Positions 8,622-17,130 of a DNA stretch of 64,000 nucleotides are shown piece after piece. The notes under the pieces are model-generated. The model did no database searches and had not been told where the DNA came from. It worked only from the letters and a program-made list of their open reading frames with translations. How positions within the stretch are numbered: the stretch's first letter is position 1; every line of letters begins with the position of its first letter. Origin of the DNA: Asanoa iriomotensis (GTDB lineage: Bacteria; Actinomycetota; Actinomycetes; Mycobacteriales; Micromonosporaceae); contig NZ_BONC01000003.1 in NCBI RefSeq assembly GCF_016862515.1, positions 1 through 64,000 on the forward strand, read 5' to 3'. Position numbers and translations under genes: made by a program.

Positions 8622-9431
8622 GTGCGGAGGGTGACCGAAGAGATCCTTCACGACGCGCATTTCGGTGAGCAGGGCGGCCGCCTCACCTACGGCGCCTACC
8701 TGCACCTGCCGGAGCTGCTGGACCAGCAGGTGCCGGAGTCCTCGCCGCCCGCACACGACGAGTTGCTGTTCATCACGATCCATCAGGTGTACGAGCTGTG
8801 GTTCAAGCTCCTCCTCTCGGAGCTGACCGACGCCCGTGACCGGATGCTGGCCGGGGAGGCCTACCTGCCCCGGGTGCGGCTGGAGCGCTGCCTGGTGGTG
8901 GAGCGCGTCCTGGTCAACCAGGTCGACGTGATCGACACGATGACACCGCAGGACTTCCTCGCCTTCCGCAACAAGCTGGCGCCCGCCTCCGGCTTCCAGT
9001 CGGCGCAGTTCCGGGAGATCGAGTTCCTGTCCGGTGCCAAGGACCCGGGATATCTGCGGCGGTTCAAGGGGCTGGCCGACGACGACCGGGCCCGGCTGCA
9101 GGCGCGGCTCGACGAGCCGAGCCTCTGGGACGGCTTCCTGGCGGCGCTGGCCAAGGCGGACTTCGACGTGTCGACCTCCGACGCGCGGTTCGCGGCGTAC
9201 GCGGCGATCGCCAACGACCGGGAACGCTACGGCCAGCTCTGGGACCTGGCCGAGGCGTTGGTCGCGCACGACCAGGCGTTCTCGCTGTGGCGGGCGCGGC
9301 ACGTGCTGATGGCCGAACGGCAGATCGGCACCAAGCCCGGCACCGGTGGGTCGGCCGGCGGCGCGTACCTGCGCTCGCGGATCGAGATGCGTTTCTATCC
9401 GGAGTTGTGGGAGCTGCGCAGCCGGCTCTGA
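8622..9431 (+). CDS. kynA: Tryptophan 2,3-dioxygenase
   Basis: A 269-residue haem dioxygenase that opens L-tryptophan to N-formylkynurenine, the first step of the kynurenine route. The family signature is complete: HDELLFITIHQVYELWFKLL contains the distal His54, SGFQSAQFREIEFLSG the substrate-carboxylate Arg, and SLWRARHVLMAERQIGTK the proximal haem ligand His227, followed by the GTGGSAG loop. GTG 8622 follows AGGGG with 6 bases spacing; GTG 8631 is too close to the next purine stretch. No kynureninase or formamidase gene is next to it, so the rest of the pathway lies elsewhere. Confidence 0.94.
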   Translation: MRRVTEEILHDAHFGEQGGRLTYGAYLHLPELLDQQVPESSPPAHDELLFITIHQVYELWFKLLLSELTDARDRMLAGEAYLPRVRLERCLVVERVLVNQVDVIDTMTPQDFLAFRNKLAPASGFQSAQFREIEFLSGAKDPGYLRRFKGLADDDRARLQARLDEPSLWDGFLAALAKADFDVSTSDARFAAYAAIANDRERYGQLWDLAEALVAHDQAFSLWRARHVLMAERQIGTKPGTGGSAGGAYLRSRIEMRFYPELWELRSRL

Positions 9432-9533
9432 AGTTTGGAAGCCAGCGCTGATTCCTGGGTTCGTGCCAAGCCTTTCTCGCGTTCACGTTCGGCCCTCTCC
9501 GCGCGCCTAGCTTTGGCCGCGGGGAGGTCGGCC

Positions 9534-10814
9534 ATGGCGGAGCGGTACGAGCGCGGCGAGGAGATCGCCCGGGGTGCGGTCGGCGCCGTCTGGCGCGCGG
9601 TCGACCGCCAGACCGGCGAGCCGGTGGCGGTCAAGGTGTTGCGGCCCGAGGCGGCCGCCGAGCCCGAACTGGTCGCCGGCTTCGCCGCCGAAGCGGAGAT
9701 CCTCGCGGCGCTCGACCACCCCGGAATCGTCGGGCTGCGTGGCACGACCATGGTCGACGGCGCGCCCGGGCTCGTGCTGGATCTGGTCGAGGGCGAGGAC
9801 CTGCGGCACCGGCTGCGGCGCGACGGGCCGGTGCCGCCCGCGATCGCGGCGCACATCGCGGCACAGGTGGCCGACGCGCTCGCCTATCTGCACGGCCGGG
9901 GCGTCGTGCACGGCGACATCAAGCCGGCGAACCTGCTCGTGCCCGCCGACGGGGGGCGGGTACGGGTGGCGGACTTCGGCGTGGCGCGGCGGCTCGGCGC
10001 GGGCCGGCCCGCGGTCATCCACGCCACGCCGGAGTACGTCGCGCCCGAGGTGGTCGCTGGAGAACCCGCCGGACCCGGCGCCGACGTGTACGCGCTCGGC
10101 ATCGTCCTCTACGAGTTGCTCACCGGCCGCAGCCCTTACCGTGGCGGTCAACCGACACAGGTGCTCGCCCGGCACACGACGTGCACTCCCGTACCACCGC
10201 CGGGCCTGCCCGCCGTGGTGTGGCCGGTCATCGAGGACTGCCTAGCCACGGCGCCGGATCAGCGCCCGGCGGCCGGTCTGCTCGCCGCCCGGCTGCGCGG
10301 CCTCGAACCGGCGCTGGACGGTGCACCCACGCTCGCGCCGCTCGGCGGGGATCAGGTCACGTGGTGGCCGCGCCCCGGCCGGCCGACGGTGGCCCGCGCA
10401 CCGGTGGCGTGGGTGCCGCTGCGCGCCGCGCCCGTGTCGCCCGCGTCCGCGTACGCCGGCGGTCTCGTCGCGATCCCTCTCGCGGGACTGGCGCGATCCG
10501 GACCGACCCCTGTGGAGCCTGGGCCGGACCTCCACCGGCGTGTCGCGCTGTTCGGTGGAGGCGTGGCGGTGGTCACGCTCGTGGTGGTCGCCGCGGTCGC
10601 GCTGATCGGCGGCCGCGGGGCCTCCGCACCGGATGCCGGACCCGAAGGACGCTCACCGACCGTCGTCTCACAGACCACTGTGCCCACTGGTCCCAGCGCT
10701 CCCACCAGCACCGCGACCGCGCAACCGGATGTCGGGGAGGCCCTCGTACCACCCGACCTGGGGCCTCTGCCCGGTATCGGGGATCTCATGCCTTCCATGC
10801 CTCCCACGACATGA
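9534..10814 (+). CDS. Transmembrane serine/threonine protein kinase, non-RD type
   Basis: A 426-residue kinase. The catalytic domain spans ~5-270: glycine loop IARGAVGAVW, ATP-anchoring Lys34 in VAVKVL, catalytic loop VVHGDIKPANLL with Asp128, DFG Asp147 in VADFGVARR, and ATPEYVAPEV. The Arg of the usual HRD is replaced by Gly127, so it is a non-RD kinase. One membrane helix follows (GGGVAVVTLVVVAAVALIGG, ~340-360), then a short Pro/Thr-rich extracellular tail of ~65 residues without PASTA repeats. ATG 9534 has a GGGGAGG RBS; the open frame upstream is not coding. It probably senses at the envelope; its targets are unknown. Confidence 0.9.
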   Translation: MAERYERGEEIARGAVGAVWRAVDRQTGEPVAVKVLRPEAAAEPELVAGFAAEAEILAALDHPGIVGLRGTTMVDGAPGLVLDLVEGEDLRHRLRRDGPVPPAIAAHIAAQVADALAYLHGRGVVHGDIKPANLLVPADGGRVRVADFGVARRLGAGRPAVIHATPEYVAPEVVAGEPAGPGADVYALGIVLYELLTGRSPYRGGQPTQVLARHTTCTPVPPPGLPAVVWPVIEDCLATAPDQRPAAGLLAARLRGLEPALDGAPTLAPLGGDQVTWWPRPGRPTVARAPVAWVPLRAAPVSPASAYAGGLVAIPLAGLARSGPTPVEPGPDLHRRVALFGGGVAVVTLVVVAAVALIGGRGASAPDAGPEGRSPTVVSQTTVPTGPSAPTSTATAQPDVGEALVPPDLGPLPGIGDLMPSMPPTT

Positions 10815-10865
10815 TCAAGGCTTTTGCAGTCGATACGGCCCGCCTGGCTCCATTGTCCTCAGCAG

Positions 10866-10884
10866 ACTGTCTGTCCAAGACAGT
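10866..10884. promoter_or_regulatory. Perfect inverted repeat upstream of padR gene
   Basis: ACTGTCT-GTCCA-AGACAGT is a perfect 7-bp inverted repeat with a 5-bp spacer, 75 bp upstream of the PadR start. It is a candidate PadR autoregulatory operator. A second, weaker pair (TGATCAA at 10812, TTGATCA at 10907) flanks it. Confidence 0.5.
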
Positions 10885-10958
10885 GCATTGTGGAGACGCT
10901 CCGTTTTTGATCAGCGGAAATCCTGGACGAGGGGGCGTTGAAGTGCGACCTTTGAGGT

Positions 10959-11474
10959 ATGGCGGATAATGACATCAATCCCACGGCGGCCGCACTGCTC
11001 GGTCTGCTCCACGAAGGACCGATGACCGGCGGGCAGCTGATGGCGTCCGCCGAGCGTCGGCTCGGCCCTTACTGGTCGATGACCCGCAGCCAGGTCTACC
11101 GCGAGTTGCCGGCGCTGGCTGACCACGGCTACGTCCGGCTCGGCAAGCCCGGTCCCCGTTCCAGCCAGCCCTACGCGATCACCGCGTCGGGCAAGCGGGC
11201 CTTCTCCCGCTGGCTCGGCGAGACCCCGGGCCGCGACGCGGTGCGCAACCCGACCGCGCTTCGCGTGGCGTTCGGCCAGCAGCACTCCGGCGGTCAGCTC
11301 AAGGAGCTCTACAGCAACGCGAACGCCTACCACACGTCCGCGCTCGCCTCGGCTCGCGAGCAGGCCCGCGAAGCGAAGAAGGAAGGCGACGCCTACGGCG
11401 CCGCGGCCCTGGACTTCGCGATCAACTACCACAAGGCCGCTCTTAGCTGGCTGAAGAGCGCCCCGGCTAAGTAG
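10959..11474 (+). CDS. PadR-family transcriptional regulator
   Basis: A 171-residue regulator. Residues ~8-85 form the PadR winged HTH (AALLGLLHEGPMTGGQLMAS, then WSMTRSQVYRELPALADHGY and the wing LGKPGPRSSQPYAITASGK). The C-terminal half is a long helical dimerisation region (SALASAREQAREAKKEGDAY). PadR proteins are usually repressors of a neighbouring gene or of themselves; no transporter or detoxification gene is adjacent, so autoregulation through the inverted repeat at 10866-10884 is the simplest guess. The next gene (prfB) is unrelated and has its own promoter. Confidence 0.88.
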   Translation: MADNDINPTAAALLGLLHEGPMTGGQLMASAERRLGPYWSMTRSQVYRELPALADHGYVRLGKPGPRSSQPYAITASGKRAFSRWLGETPGRDAVRNPTALRVAFGQQHSGGQLKELYSNANAYHTSALASAREQAREAKKEGDAYGAAALDFAINYHKAALSWLKSAPAK

Positions 11475-11532
11475 CTGGGCTCACTCGCTCCGCAGCGCTG
11501 AGTTGCTGGCTCGCTCGCTCCGCAGCGCCTAG
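11474..11532. repeat. Two tandem ~29-bp repeats of CTCRCTCGCTCCGCAGCGC type
   Basis: Two imperfect copies (11474-11502 and 11505-11532) share CTCRCTCGCTCCGCAGCGC. They resemble the GCTCGCTGCGCTCGCTC element at 4180-4276 and lie just after the padR stop. Confidence 0.6.
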
Positions 11533-11534
11533 AA

Positions 11535-11600
11535 GCTCGCGCGGCGCGGCACCGTCCGACCCTTGCTTCGCTCGGTCGGACGGCACCGCGCCGCGCGAGC
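11535..11600. repeat. Large inverted repeat (27-bp arms, 12-nt loop)
   Basis: Left arm 11535-11561 and right arm 11574-11600 match at 25 of 27 positions; the loop is 12 nt. It lies 60 bp after padR and 118 bp before prfB. It could terminate padR transcription, but it has no T-tract and is much longer than needed, so a REP- or MITE-like element is an alternative. Confidence 0.7.
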
Positions 11601-11703
11601 GCGCTGCTCCGCTCCCTCGCGTGGCCAGGCGCCGCTGTCGGCTGGGGTGGTCCCGCCGGTTTGCGCATCCCCAGCGCGGCGCGAGGTTATCGGTGGTCAG
11701 CGC

Positions 11704-11718
11704 TATTGTTTACTGTTG
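11704..11718 (+). promoter_or_regulatory. Candidate -10 box giving a leaderless prfB mRNA
   Basis: TATTGT (11704-11709) ends 8 bases before the prfB GTG at 11718 and no RBS is present, which fits transcription starting at or next to the start codon. Confidence 0.45.
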
Positions 11719-12839
11719 TGACCGCTGCCGATTACTCCGACCAGCTCAAGACTCTCGATGCCACCCTGCGCAACATCGAGGCCGTGCTCGACCTCGACAA
11801 GCTGCGCCGGGACAAGGCTGACCTGGAAGAGCAGGCATCGGCACCCGACCTGTGGGACGACCAGGCCCGGGCGCAGGCGGTCACCTCCAAGCTCTCCCAC
11901 GTCAACAGCGAGATCGACCGGCTGGCGGGGCTCCGCGGCCGGCTCGACGACGCCCACGTGCTCCTGGAGCTGGCCGAGGACGAGTCCGACCCGTCGGCGC
12001 TCGCCGAGGTCGGTTCGGAGGTGGCCGCGCTGCACAAGGCGGTCGAGGAGATGGAGGTCCGGACCCTGCTCTCCGGTGAGTACGACTCCCGGGAGGCGCT
12101 GGTCGCGATCCGCGCCGGCGCGGGCGGGGTGGACGCCGCCGACTTCGCCGAGATGCTGCTCCGGATGTACCTGCGCTGGGCCGAGCGGCACAACTACGCG
12201 ACCGAGGTCTACGACACCTCGTACGCGGAAGAGGCGGGTCTCAAGTCGGCGACCTTCGCCGTGAAGGCTCCTTATGCCTACGGCACCCTGAGCGTCGAGT
12301 CCGGCACCCACCGGTTGGTCCGGATCAGCCCGTTCGACAACCAGGGCCGTCGGCAGACCAGCTTCGCCGGCGTCGAGGTGCTGCCGGTGACCGAGACGAC
12401 GGACCACATCGACATCCCCGAGAACGACATCCGGGTCGACGTCTACCGGTCGTCCGGTCCGGGCGGCCAGAGCGTCAACACCACGGACTCCGCCGTCCGG
12501 ATCACCCACATCCCGACCGGCATCGTGGTCACCTGCCAGAACGAGAAGTCGCAGCTCCAGAACAAGGCGTCGGCGCTGCGGGTGCTCCAGTCCCGGCTGC
12601 TGGAGCGCAAGCGCCAGGAAGAGCAGGCCAAGCTGGACGGTCTCAAGACCGACGCGGCCGGCTCCTGGGGCGACCAGATGCGCTCCTACGTCCTCCACCC
12701 GTATCAGATGGTGAAAGATCTACGAACCGAGGAGGAGACGGGCAACCCGTCGTCCGTCTTCGACGGTGAGATCGACGAGTTCATCGAGGCCGGGATCCGT
12801 TGGCGCAAACAGCGCGAGTTGGAGTCCGATCCCGCGTAG
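11718..12839 (+). CDS. prfB: Peptide chain release factor 2
   Basis: A 373-residue class I release factor that reads UGA and UAA and triggers peptide release. The stop-codon recognition tripeptide SPF (residues 204-206) marks RF2 rather than RF1. The peptidyl-transferase motif GPGGQSVN has GGQ at 249-251. The N-terminal coiled domain and the C-terminal [14 protein letters not shown] helix are complete. There is no in-frame TGA and no programmed +1 frameshift, unlike the E. coli gene. GTG 11718 is the start, probably leaderless (-10 TATTGT). It opens the conserved block prfB-ftsE-ftsX-M23-smpB-ssrA. Confidence 0.96.
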   Translation: MTAADYSDQLKTLDATLRNIEAVLDLDKLRRDKADLEEQASAPDLWDDQARAQAVTSKLSHVNSEIDRLAGLRGRLDDAHVLLELAEDESDPSALAEVGSEVAALHKAVEEMEVRTLLSGEYDSREALVAIRAGAGGVDAADFAEMLLRMYLRWAERHNYATEVYDTSYAEEAGLKSATFAVKAPYAYGTLSVESGTHRLVRISPFDNQGRRQTSFAGVEVLPVTETTDHIDIPENDIRVDVYRSSGPGGQSVNTTDSAVRITHIPTGIVVTCQNEKSQLQNKASALRVLQSRLLERKRQEEQAKLDGLKTDAAGSWGDQMRSYVLHPYQMVKDLRTEEETGNPSSVFDGEIDEFIEAGIRWRKQRELESDPA

Positions 12840-12959
12840 CCCGTTATTTTCCGTAACGCTGCGTGTGCGTATCCGTCTAATGTGTGGAATAAATTTCGGC
12901 CTTTCCGGCAATACGGGCACCATGGGTGCCTGGAGGCTTGGAGTTTTCGTTACACCGCG

Positions 12960-12974
12960 TAGACTCCTGACCCG
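12960..12974 (+). promoter_or_regulatory. Candidate -10 box upstream of ftsE
   Basis: TAGACT (12960-12965) ends 8 bases before the ftsE GTG at 12974, and no RBS is visible. ftsE may therefore be leaderless, like prfB. Confidence 0.4.
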
Positions 12975-13654
12975 TGATTCAGCTCGAGCACGTGACCAAG
13001 ACCTACCCGAAGGCTTCGCGGCCCTCGCTTGACGAGGTCTCCGTCGGGATCGAGAAGGGCGAGTTCGTCTTCTTCATCGGCCCTTCGGGTTCCGGCAAGT
13101 CGACGATCATCAAGCTGCTGCTGCACGAGGTCACCCCCAACCGTGGTCGTGTGCACGTCAACGGCCGCGACGTGACGGCGATGCGGTCGTGGAAGATCCC
13201 GGCCTTCCGTCGGCAGATCGGCTGCGTGTTCCAGGACTTCCGCCTGCTGCCCAACCGCACCGCCTACGAGAACGTGGCCTTCGCCCTCGAGGTCATCGGC
13301 AAGACCAAGGCCGTCGCCCGGCGCGTCGTGCCCGAGGTCCTCGAGCTGGTCGGCCTGGGCGGCAAGGAGCACCGCTACCCCCACGAGCTGTCCGGTGGTG
13401 AGCAGCAGCGCGTCGCGGTGGCGCGCGCGTTCGTCAACCGGCCGCTGATCCTGCTGGCCGACGAGCCGACCGGAAACCTCGACCCCGACACGTCGATCGA
13501 GATCATGCGGTTGCTCGACCGGATCAACCGGACCGGCACGACGGTCGTGATGGTCACCCACGACTCCAACATCGTCAACCAGATGCGCCGGCGCGTCATC
13601 GAGATCGAGAGTGGTCGCATCGTCCGCGACCAGGCCCGAGGCGTTTACGGCTGA
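12974..13654 (+). CDS. ftsE: Cell division ATP-binding protein FtsE
   Basis: A 226-residue ABC ATPase. Walker A is GPSGSGKST (36-44), the Q-loop is [20 protein letters not shown], the signature is [15 protein letters not shown], Walker B is [13 protein letters not shown] and the H-loop is VMVTHD. With FtsX it forms the FtsEX complex, which uses ATP to switch on a periplasmic peptidoglycan hydrolase at the septum rather than to transport a solute. GTG 12974 is the start with a nearby -10-like TAGACT. It is followed after 76 bp by ftsX and then by a secreted M23 peptidase that is a natural partner. Confidence 0.96.
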   Translation: MIQLEHVTKTYPKASRPSLDEVSVGIEKGEFVFFIGPSGSGKSTIIKLLLHEVTPNRGRVHVNGRDVTAMRSWKIPAFRRQIGCVFQDFRLLPNRTAYENVAFALEVIGKTKAVARRVVPEVLELVGLGGKEHRYPHELSGGEQQRVAVARAFVNRPLILLADEPTGNLDPDTSIEIMRLLDRINRTGTTVVMVTHDSNIVNQMRRRVIEIESGRIVRDQARGVYG

Positions 13655-13730
13655 GGCGCGACCCCCCATCGCGCACATCGCCACCCGGCAAGTCGGTTAG
13701 TCCAGCGGAGCTCCGGAAGGAATCCCCCCG

Positions 13731-14606
13731 ATGCGGTTGAAGTACGTCATGTCCGAGGTGATGGTCGGACTGTGGCGCAACGTGACGATGACCGTCGCCA
13801 TGATCATCACGATGGCTGTTTCGTTGTTCATGCTCGGCGCCAGTGGCCTGATCTACACGCAGGTCAAGGACATGAAGGCGTACTACTACGACAAGATCGA
13901 AGTCGCCATCTTCCTCAAGCCCGAGATCACCGACGAGCAGCGCAGTGCCCTCGAAGGCGCGCTCAAGAGCGACCCCATGGTCCGCGAGGTCATCTACGAG
14001 TCCAAGGACGAGGCGTTCACCAAGTTCCAGTCGATGTTCGCCGACGTGCCGGCGGTCGTCGACGCGGTGAAGCCGGGCCAACTGCCCGAGTCCTTCCGCG
14101 TCGGCCTGGTCAACCCCGAGCAGTACCAACAGGTCCGTGAGGCCTATGTGGGCAAGGACGGCGTCGACCAGATCATCGACCAGCGGAACCTGCTCGAAAA
14201 GATCTTCAACATCCTCGGCTCGGTGCAGACCGGCGCGCTGGTGGCGGCCAGCGTGATGGCGATCGCGGCCTTGTTGCTGGTCGGCAACACGATCCAGGTC
14301 GCGGCCTACAGCAAACGCCGAGAAGTCGCCGTCATGAAGCTCGTCGGTGCGTCCAACTGGTTCATCCAGGCGCCATTCGTGCTGGAGGCGGTGGTCGCCG
14401 GCTTGATCGGCGCGATCTTGGGCTTCGGTCTGCTGGCGGTCGGCAAGATAGTGCTGCTCGACGGCTCGTTGCAGGACCTCACCGACCTGTTGACGCCGCT
14501 GTCCTGGGGCAAGGTGTTGATCATGCTGCCGCTGATGGCCCTGGCCGGCACCGTGGTCAGTTCGGTCACCGCATGGGTCACGCTCCGCTTCTACCTGCGG
14601 GTCTAG
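13731..14606 (+). CDS. ftsX: Cell division protein FtsX (permease-like)
   Basis: A 291-residue membrane protein with four membrane helices. TM1 is MTVAMIITMAVSLFMLGASG. It is followed by a ~120-residue extracellular loop (IEVAIFLKPEITDEQRSALE onward) that in this family docks the hydrolase partner. TM2-TM4 are in the C-terminal half with the FtsX domain (SKRREVAVMKLVGASNWFIQ). It couples FtsE ATP hydrolysis to septal wall hydrolysis. An AAGGA lies upstream of ATG 13731. The gene ends in a strong hairpin (14629-14664), so the downstream M23 gene is transcribed separately or by read-through. Confidence 0.96.
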   Translation: MRLKYVMSEVMVGLWRNVTMTVAMIITMAVSLFMLGASGLIYTQVKDMKAYYYDKIEVAIFLKPEITDEQRSALEGALKSDPMVREVIYESKDEAFTKFQSMFADVPAVVDAVKPGQLPESFRVGLVNPEQYQQVREAYVGKDGVDQIIDQRNLLEKIFNILGSVQTGALVAASVMAIAALLLVGNTIQVAAYSKRREVAVMKLVGASNWFIQAPFVLEAVVAGLIGAILGFGLLAVGKIVLLDGSLQDLTDLLTPLSWGKVLIMLPLMALAGTVVSSVTAWVTLRFYLRV

Positions 14607-14628
14607 CTACCCCACGGGTACGCGCGAG

Positions 14629-14664
14629 GCGCCCGTCACGCCGCGAGAGCGGCGTGGCGGGCGC
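14629..14664 (+). terminator. Hairpin terminator after ftsX
   Basis: GCGCCCGTCACGCCGC (14629-14644) and GCGGCGTGGCGGGCGC (14649-14664) pair with one mismatch around a 4-nt loop, followed by a weak T-containing tail (TGTGTTATGT). It is 23 bp after the ftsX stop. Confidence 0.75.
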
Positions 14665-14754
14665 TGTGTTATGTGACGCTTGTTCTTGGGAATCCCCTTT
14701 GCGCCTTATGTCTCGTGGGTACCGTCAAGTCCACGTGCGGGTGAAGGGTGCGAG

Positions 14755-16011
14755 ATGTACTCCGATCGCAGGAAGAGGGGAAAGCTGGCGGCGATCCTGC
14801 TGGCCGTGGCCCTGGTGGCCACCATCCAGCCGGCGGGCGCCGCGCGAGCTGACCCGAGGGACGACAAGAAGCGGATCGACGCCGAGGTGGCCAAGGCGTC
14901 GTCGATCCTCGAAGGTGCCACGGAGCGGGCCCAGGCCGCGGTGCGCCAGCTCGCCACGGCGAACGCGAAGATGCCGGCCGCGGAAGAGCTGGTGATCGAG
15001 AGCAAGGGCCAGGTCGTCGCCGCGCAGGTGCAGTGGGAGACGGCGCAACACAAGGCGGACGAGGCCCAGGCGGCCGTGGTCGACGCGCAGCAGCGGTTCG
15101 GGGCGGCCGACCGGGAACGCCGGGCCGCCCAGGACCGGATCGGGGAGCTCGCCTCCTCGGCGTACAAGGGTGCCGGGATCGCCAACTTCAACCTCGTGCT
15201 GAACGCGGAGAACCCCACCGAGGCGCTCTACCGGCTGCGGTTCGTCGATCGCGTGGTCACCGACCAGCAGCGGATGGTGGGCAGCTACCTCGACGCACTG
15301 GCGGTGGCGCGCCGCGAGGAGAACAACGCCACCGTGGCCCGGGCCGCGGCCGACGAGGCGATGCTGGCCGCGGACGGTGCGCTCGACGCGGCGTCGGACG
15401 CGCAGGACCAGGCCGAGGACGCGGTGCGGGAGGTCGCCGAGCTCGTACGCCAGAAGGAAGAGGCGCTCAGCGTCGCCGAGGAGGAGCGTGCGGCCAGCCT
15501 GGACAAGTACGAGGAGGCCAAGGCCGAGGCGGCGCGCATCACGGCGGCGCTGAAGGCGTGGGAGGCCAAGCAGCGGGCGGCGGCCGCGGCGAGGCTGTCG
15601 GCCGGGAAGCTGCTGACGCCGGTGCAGGGTTACAAGTCGAGCGACTTCGGCAACCGGTACGACCCGTACTACCACGTCTGGCAGCTCCACGCCGGGGTCG
15701 ACCTGGCCGCTGCCGGCGGGACACCGATCCGGGCCGCGGCCGCCGGCAAGGTGATCATGGCTGGCTGGAACGGTGGCTACGGCAACTACACCTGCATCAG
15801 CCACGGCAAATACCAGGGGAAGTCCATGTCGACCTGCTACGGGCACCAGTCGGCGATCCTGGTCCGCGCGGGGGAGAACGTCGGCCGCGGCGAGATCATC
15901 GGGCGGGTCGGCACCACCGGCGCGTCCACCGGTTATCACCTGCACTTCGAGGTCCGGTTGAACGGTGATCCGGTGCAGCCGCTGTCGTTCATGCGGCCCT
16001 GTCTCTGCTAG
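14755..16011 (+). CDS. Secreted coiled-coil M23 (LytM/EnvC-like) peptidoglycan peptidase
   Basis: A 418-residue secreted protein. Residues 1-32 are a signal peptide (basic n-region RRKRGK, then LAAILLAVALVATI). Residues ~35-300 are an Ala/Glu/Arg-rich coiled coil. Residues ~305-415 are an M23 domain with the zinc ligands His312 and Asp316 (HAGVDL) and His397 with His395 (YHLHFEV); His364 in TCYGHQ is the further conserved site. All metal ligands are present, so it should be an active endopeptidase. The coiled coil plus LytM layout and the position right after ftsEX are those of EnvC/RipC-type FtsEX partners. ATG 14755 is chosen because the signal peptide begins there. Confidence 0.88.
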   Translation: MYSDRRKRGKLAAILLAVALVATIQPAGAARADPRDDKKRIDAEVAKASSILEGATERAQAAVRQLATANAKMPAAEELVIESKGQVVAAQVQWETAQHKADEAQAAVVDAQQRFGAADRERRAAQDRIGELASSAYKGAGIANFNLVLNAENPTEALYRLRFVDRVVTDQQRMVGSYLDALAVARREENNATVARAAADEAMLAADGALDAASDAQDQAEDAVREVAELVRQKEEALSVAEEERAASLDKYEEAKAEAARITAALKAWEAKQRAAAAARLSAGKLLTPVQGYKSSDFGNRYDPYYHVWQLHAGVDLAAAGGTPIRAAAAGKVIMAGWNGGYGNYTCISHGKYQGKSMSTCYGHQSAILVRAGENVGRGEIIGRVGTTGASTGYHLHFEVRLNGDPVQPLSFMRPCLC

Positions 16012-16094
16012 GCCGCACGGGCCCTAACCCAGGTGTCGGCGGGACGCGTGCCGGGTAGCATTGCACAGTTGTCCGAGCGAAAGAGGTCAAGGTC

Positions 16095-16571
16095 GTGCCG
16101 CGGGAAAAGGGCCGCAAGGTCGTGTCGTCGAATCGCCGGGCCCGGCACGACTACACCATCCTCGACACCTACGAGGCGGGGATGGCGCTGACCGGCACCG
16201 AGGTCAAGTCGCTGCGCGCGGGCCGGGCGTCACTGGTCGACGCGTTCGCGCAGGAGAAGGGCCGCGAGATCTATCTCTACGGGATGCACATCCCGGAATA
16301 CACGCAGGGCACGTGGACCAACCACGAGCCGCGGCGCACCCGCAAGCTGCTGCTCAACCGGCTCGAGATCGACCGGCTGCTGGGCAAGCTCAAGGACGAC
16401 GGTGTGACCCTGGTGCCGCTGTCGGTCTACTTCAACGACGGCTGGGCCAAGGTCGAGCTGGGCCTGGCGCGCGGCAAGAAGTCCTACGACAAGCGACAGG
16501 ATCTGGCCAAGCGCGACGCCGACCGCGAGATCCAGCGCGCGGCCGGCCGCCGAGGCAAAGGCATGTCGTGA
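16095..16571 (+). CDS. smpB: SsrA-binding protein SmpB
   Basis: A 158-residue RNA-binding protein that carries tmRNA into stalled ribosomes for trans-translation. Family motifs are clear: [39 protein letters not shown] and the C-terminal [20 protein letters not shown], followed by the basic tail that reads the empty mRNA channel. It starts at GTG 16095 behind AGAGG. Its partner RNA gene ssrA lies 88 bp downstream, the classic arrangement. Confidence 0.97.
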   Translation: MPREKGRKVVSSNRRARHDYTILDTYEAGMALTGTEVKSLRAGRASLVDAFAQEKGREIYLYGMHIPEYTQGTWTNHEPRRTRKLLLNRLEIDRLLGKLKDDGVTLVPLSVYFNDGWAKVELGLARGKKSYDKRQDLAKRDADREIQRAAGRRGKGMS

Positions 16572-16659
16572 TTTGTCCGCTCCTGAGCGGTTCCGACCTC
16601 GGGAAGAATCAGGTGGCGGGGCACGTTAATCTGTAGTGGCTGCGGCAGGCGCAGCACGA

Positions 16660-17032
16660 GGGGGTGACTGGTTTCGACTTCGTCCGTTGCGACAGGGGAA
16701 GCGAGCCGAGGAAGCCAACGTCGTCTCGAAAATCGGTCGTTGGAAACCAATAAGCGCCAAGCAGAATCGCGCTCAGTTCGCCCTCGCCGCCTGAGGCGGG
16801 TAGCGAACTTGTCGGCCTGGGAACGCCTTCGTCCCAGCTAGCCGGCATCAGCTAGAAGGCTGGCCAACCGGCCCCGGTCGCGGGGGCCGCGCGGCGAGAT
16901 AAATCAGCGACTGGGCCCGTCTCACCGACTCGCTCGTGTGATCGGTGGGGCCGAGTAAGGACACAGCGAGCTGCGCTCGGAGAAGCCCTGACAAGACGCC
17001 GAAGGACCCGGGTTCGATTCCCGGCACCTCCA
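16660..17032 (+). ncRNA. ssrA: Transfer-messenger RNA (tmRNA)
   Basis: About 373 nt. The 5' end GGGGGTGACTGGTTTCGACT and the 3' end GGGTTCGATTCCCGGCACCT form the tRNA-like half; GGGGGTG (16660-16666) pairs with CACCTCC (17025-17031), followed by discriminator A at 17032. CCA is not encoded (CAA follows). The tag frame is 16756-16794, starting at GCC after AATAAGC and ending in TGA, and encodes AKQNRAQFALAA; with the charged Ala the tag ends in the usual protease signal ALAA. It lies after smpB and is followed by a strong terminator. Confidence 0.95.
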
Positions 17033-17043
17033 CAAGTGGTTGG

Positions 17044-17080
17044 GTGGCCCCTGCCCGCGGGAAGCGCGGGCCGGGGCCAC
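17044..17080 (+). terminator. Terminator after ssrA
   Basis: Arms 17044-17059 and 17065-17080 pair over 16 bp with one mismatch around GGAAG. It lies 12 nt after the tmRNA 3' end. No T-tract is visible. Confidence 0.75.
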
Positions 17081-17130
17081 TTGTCATATCTGCTCCGGGG
17101 GCCGAGCCCCCGGAAACCCCGCGACCGTCG

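Noticed and set aside
11718-12839. Programmed frameshift in prfB
   Set aside because: The frame is continuous from GTG 11718 to the stop, with no internal TGA near the start.
14665-14754. ydaO-type (c-di-AMP) riboswitch upstream of the M23 peptidase
   Set aside because: Such switches precede some actinobacterial wall hydrolases, but the 90-bp leader is too short and lacks the conserved motifs.
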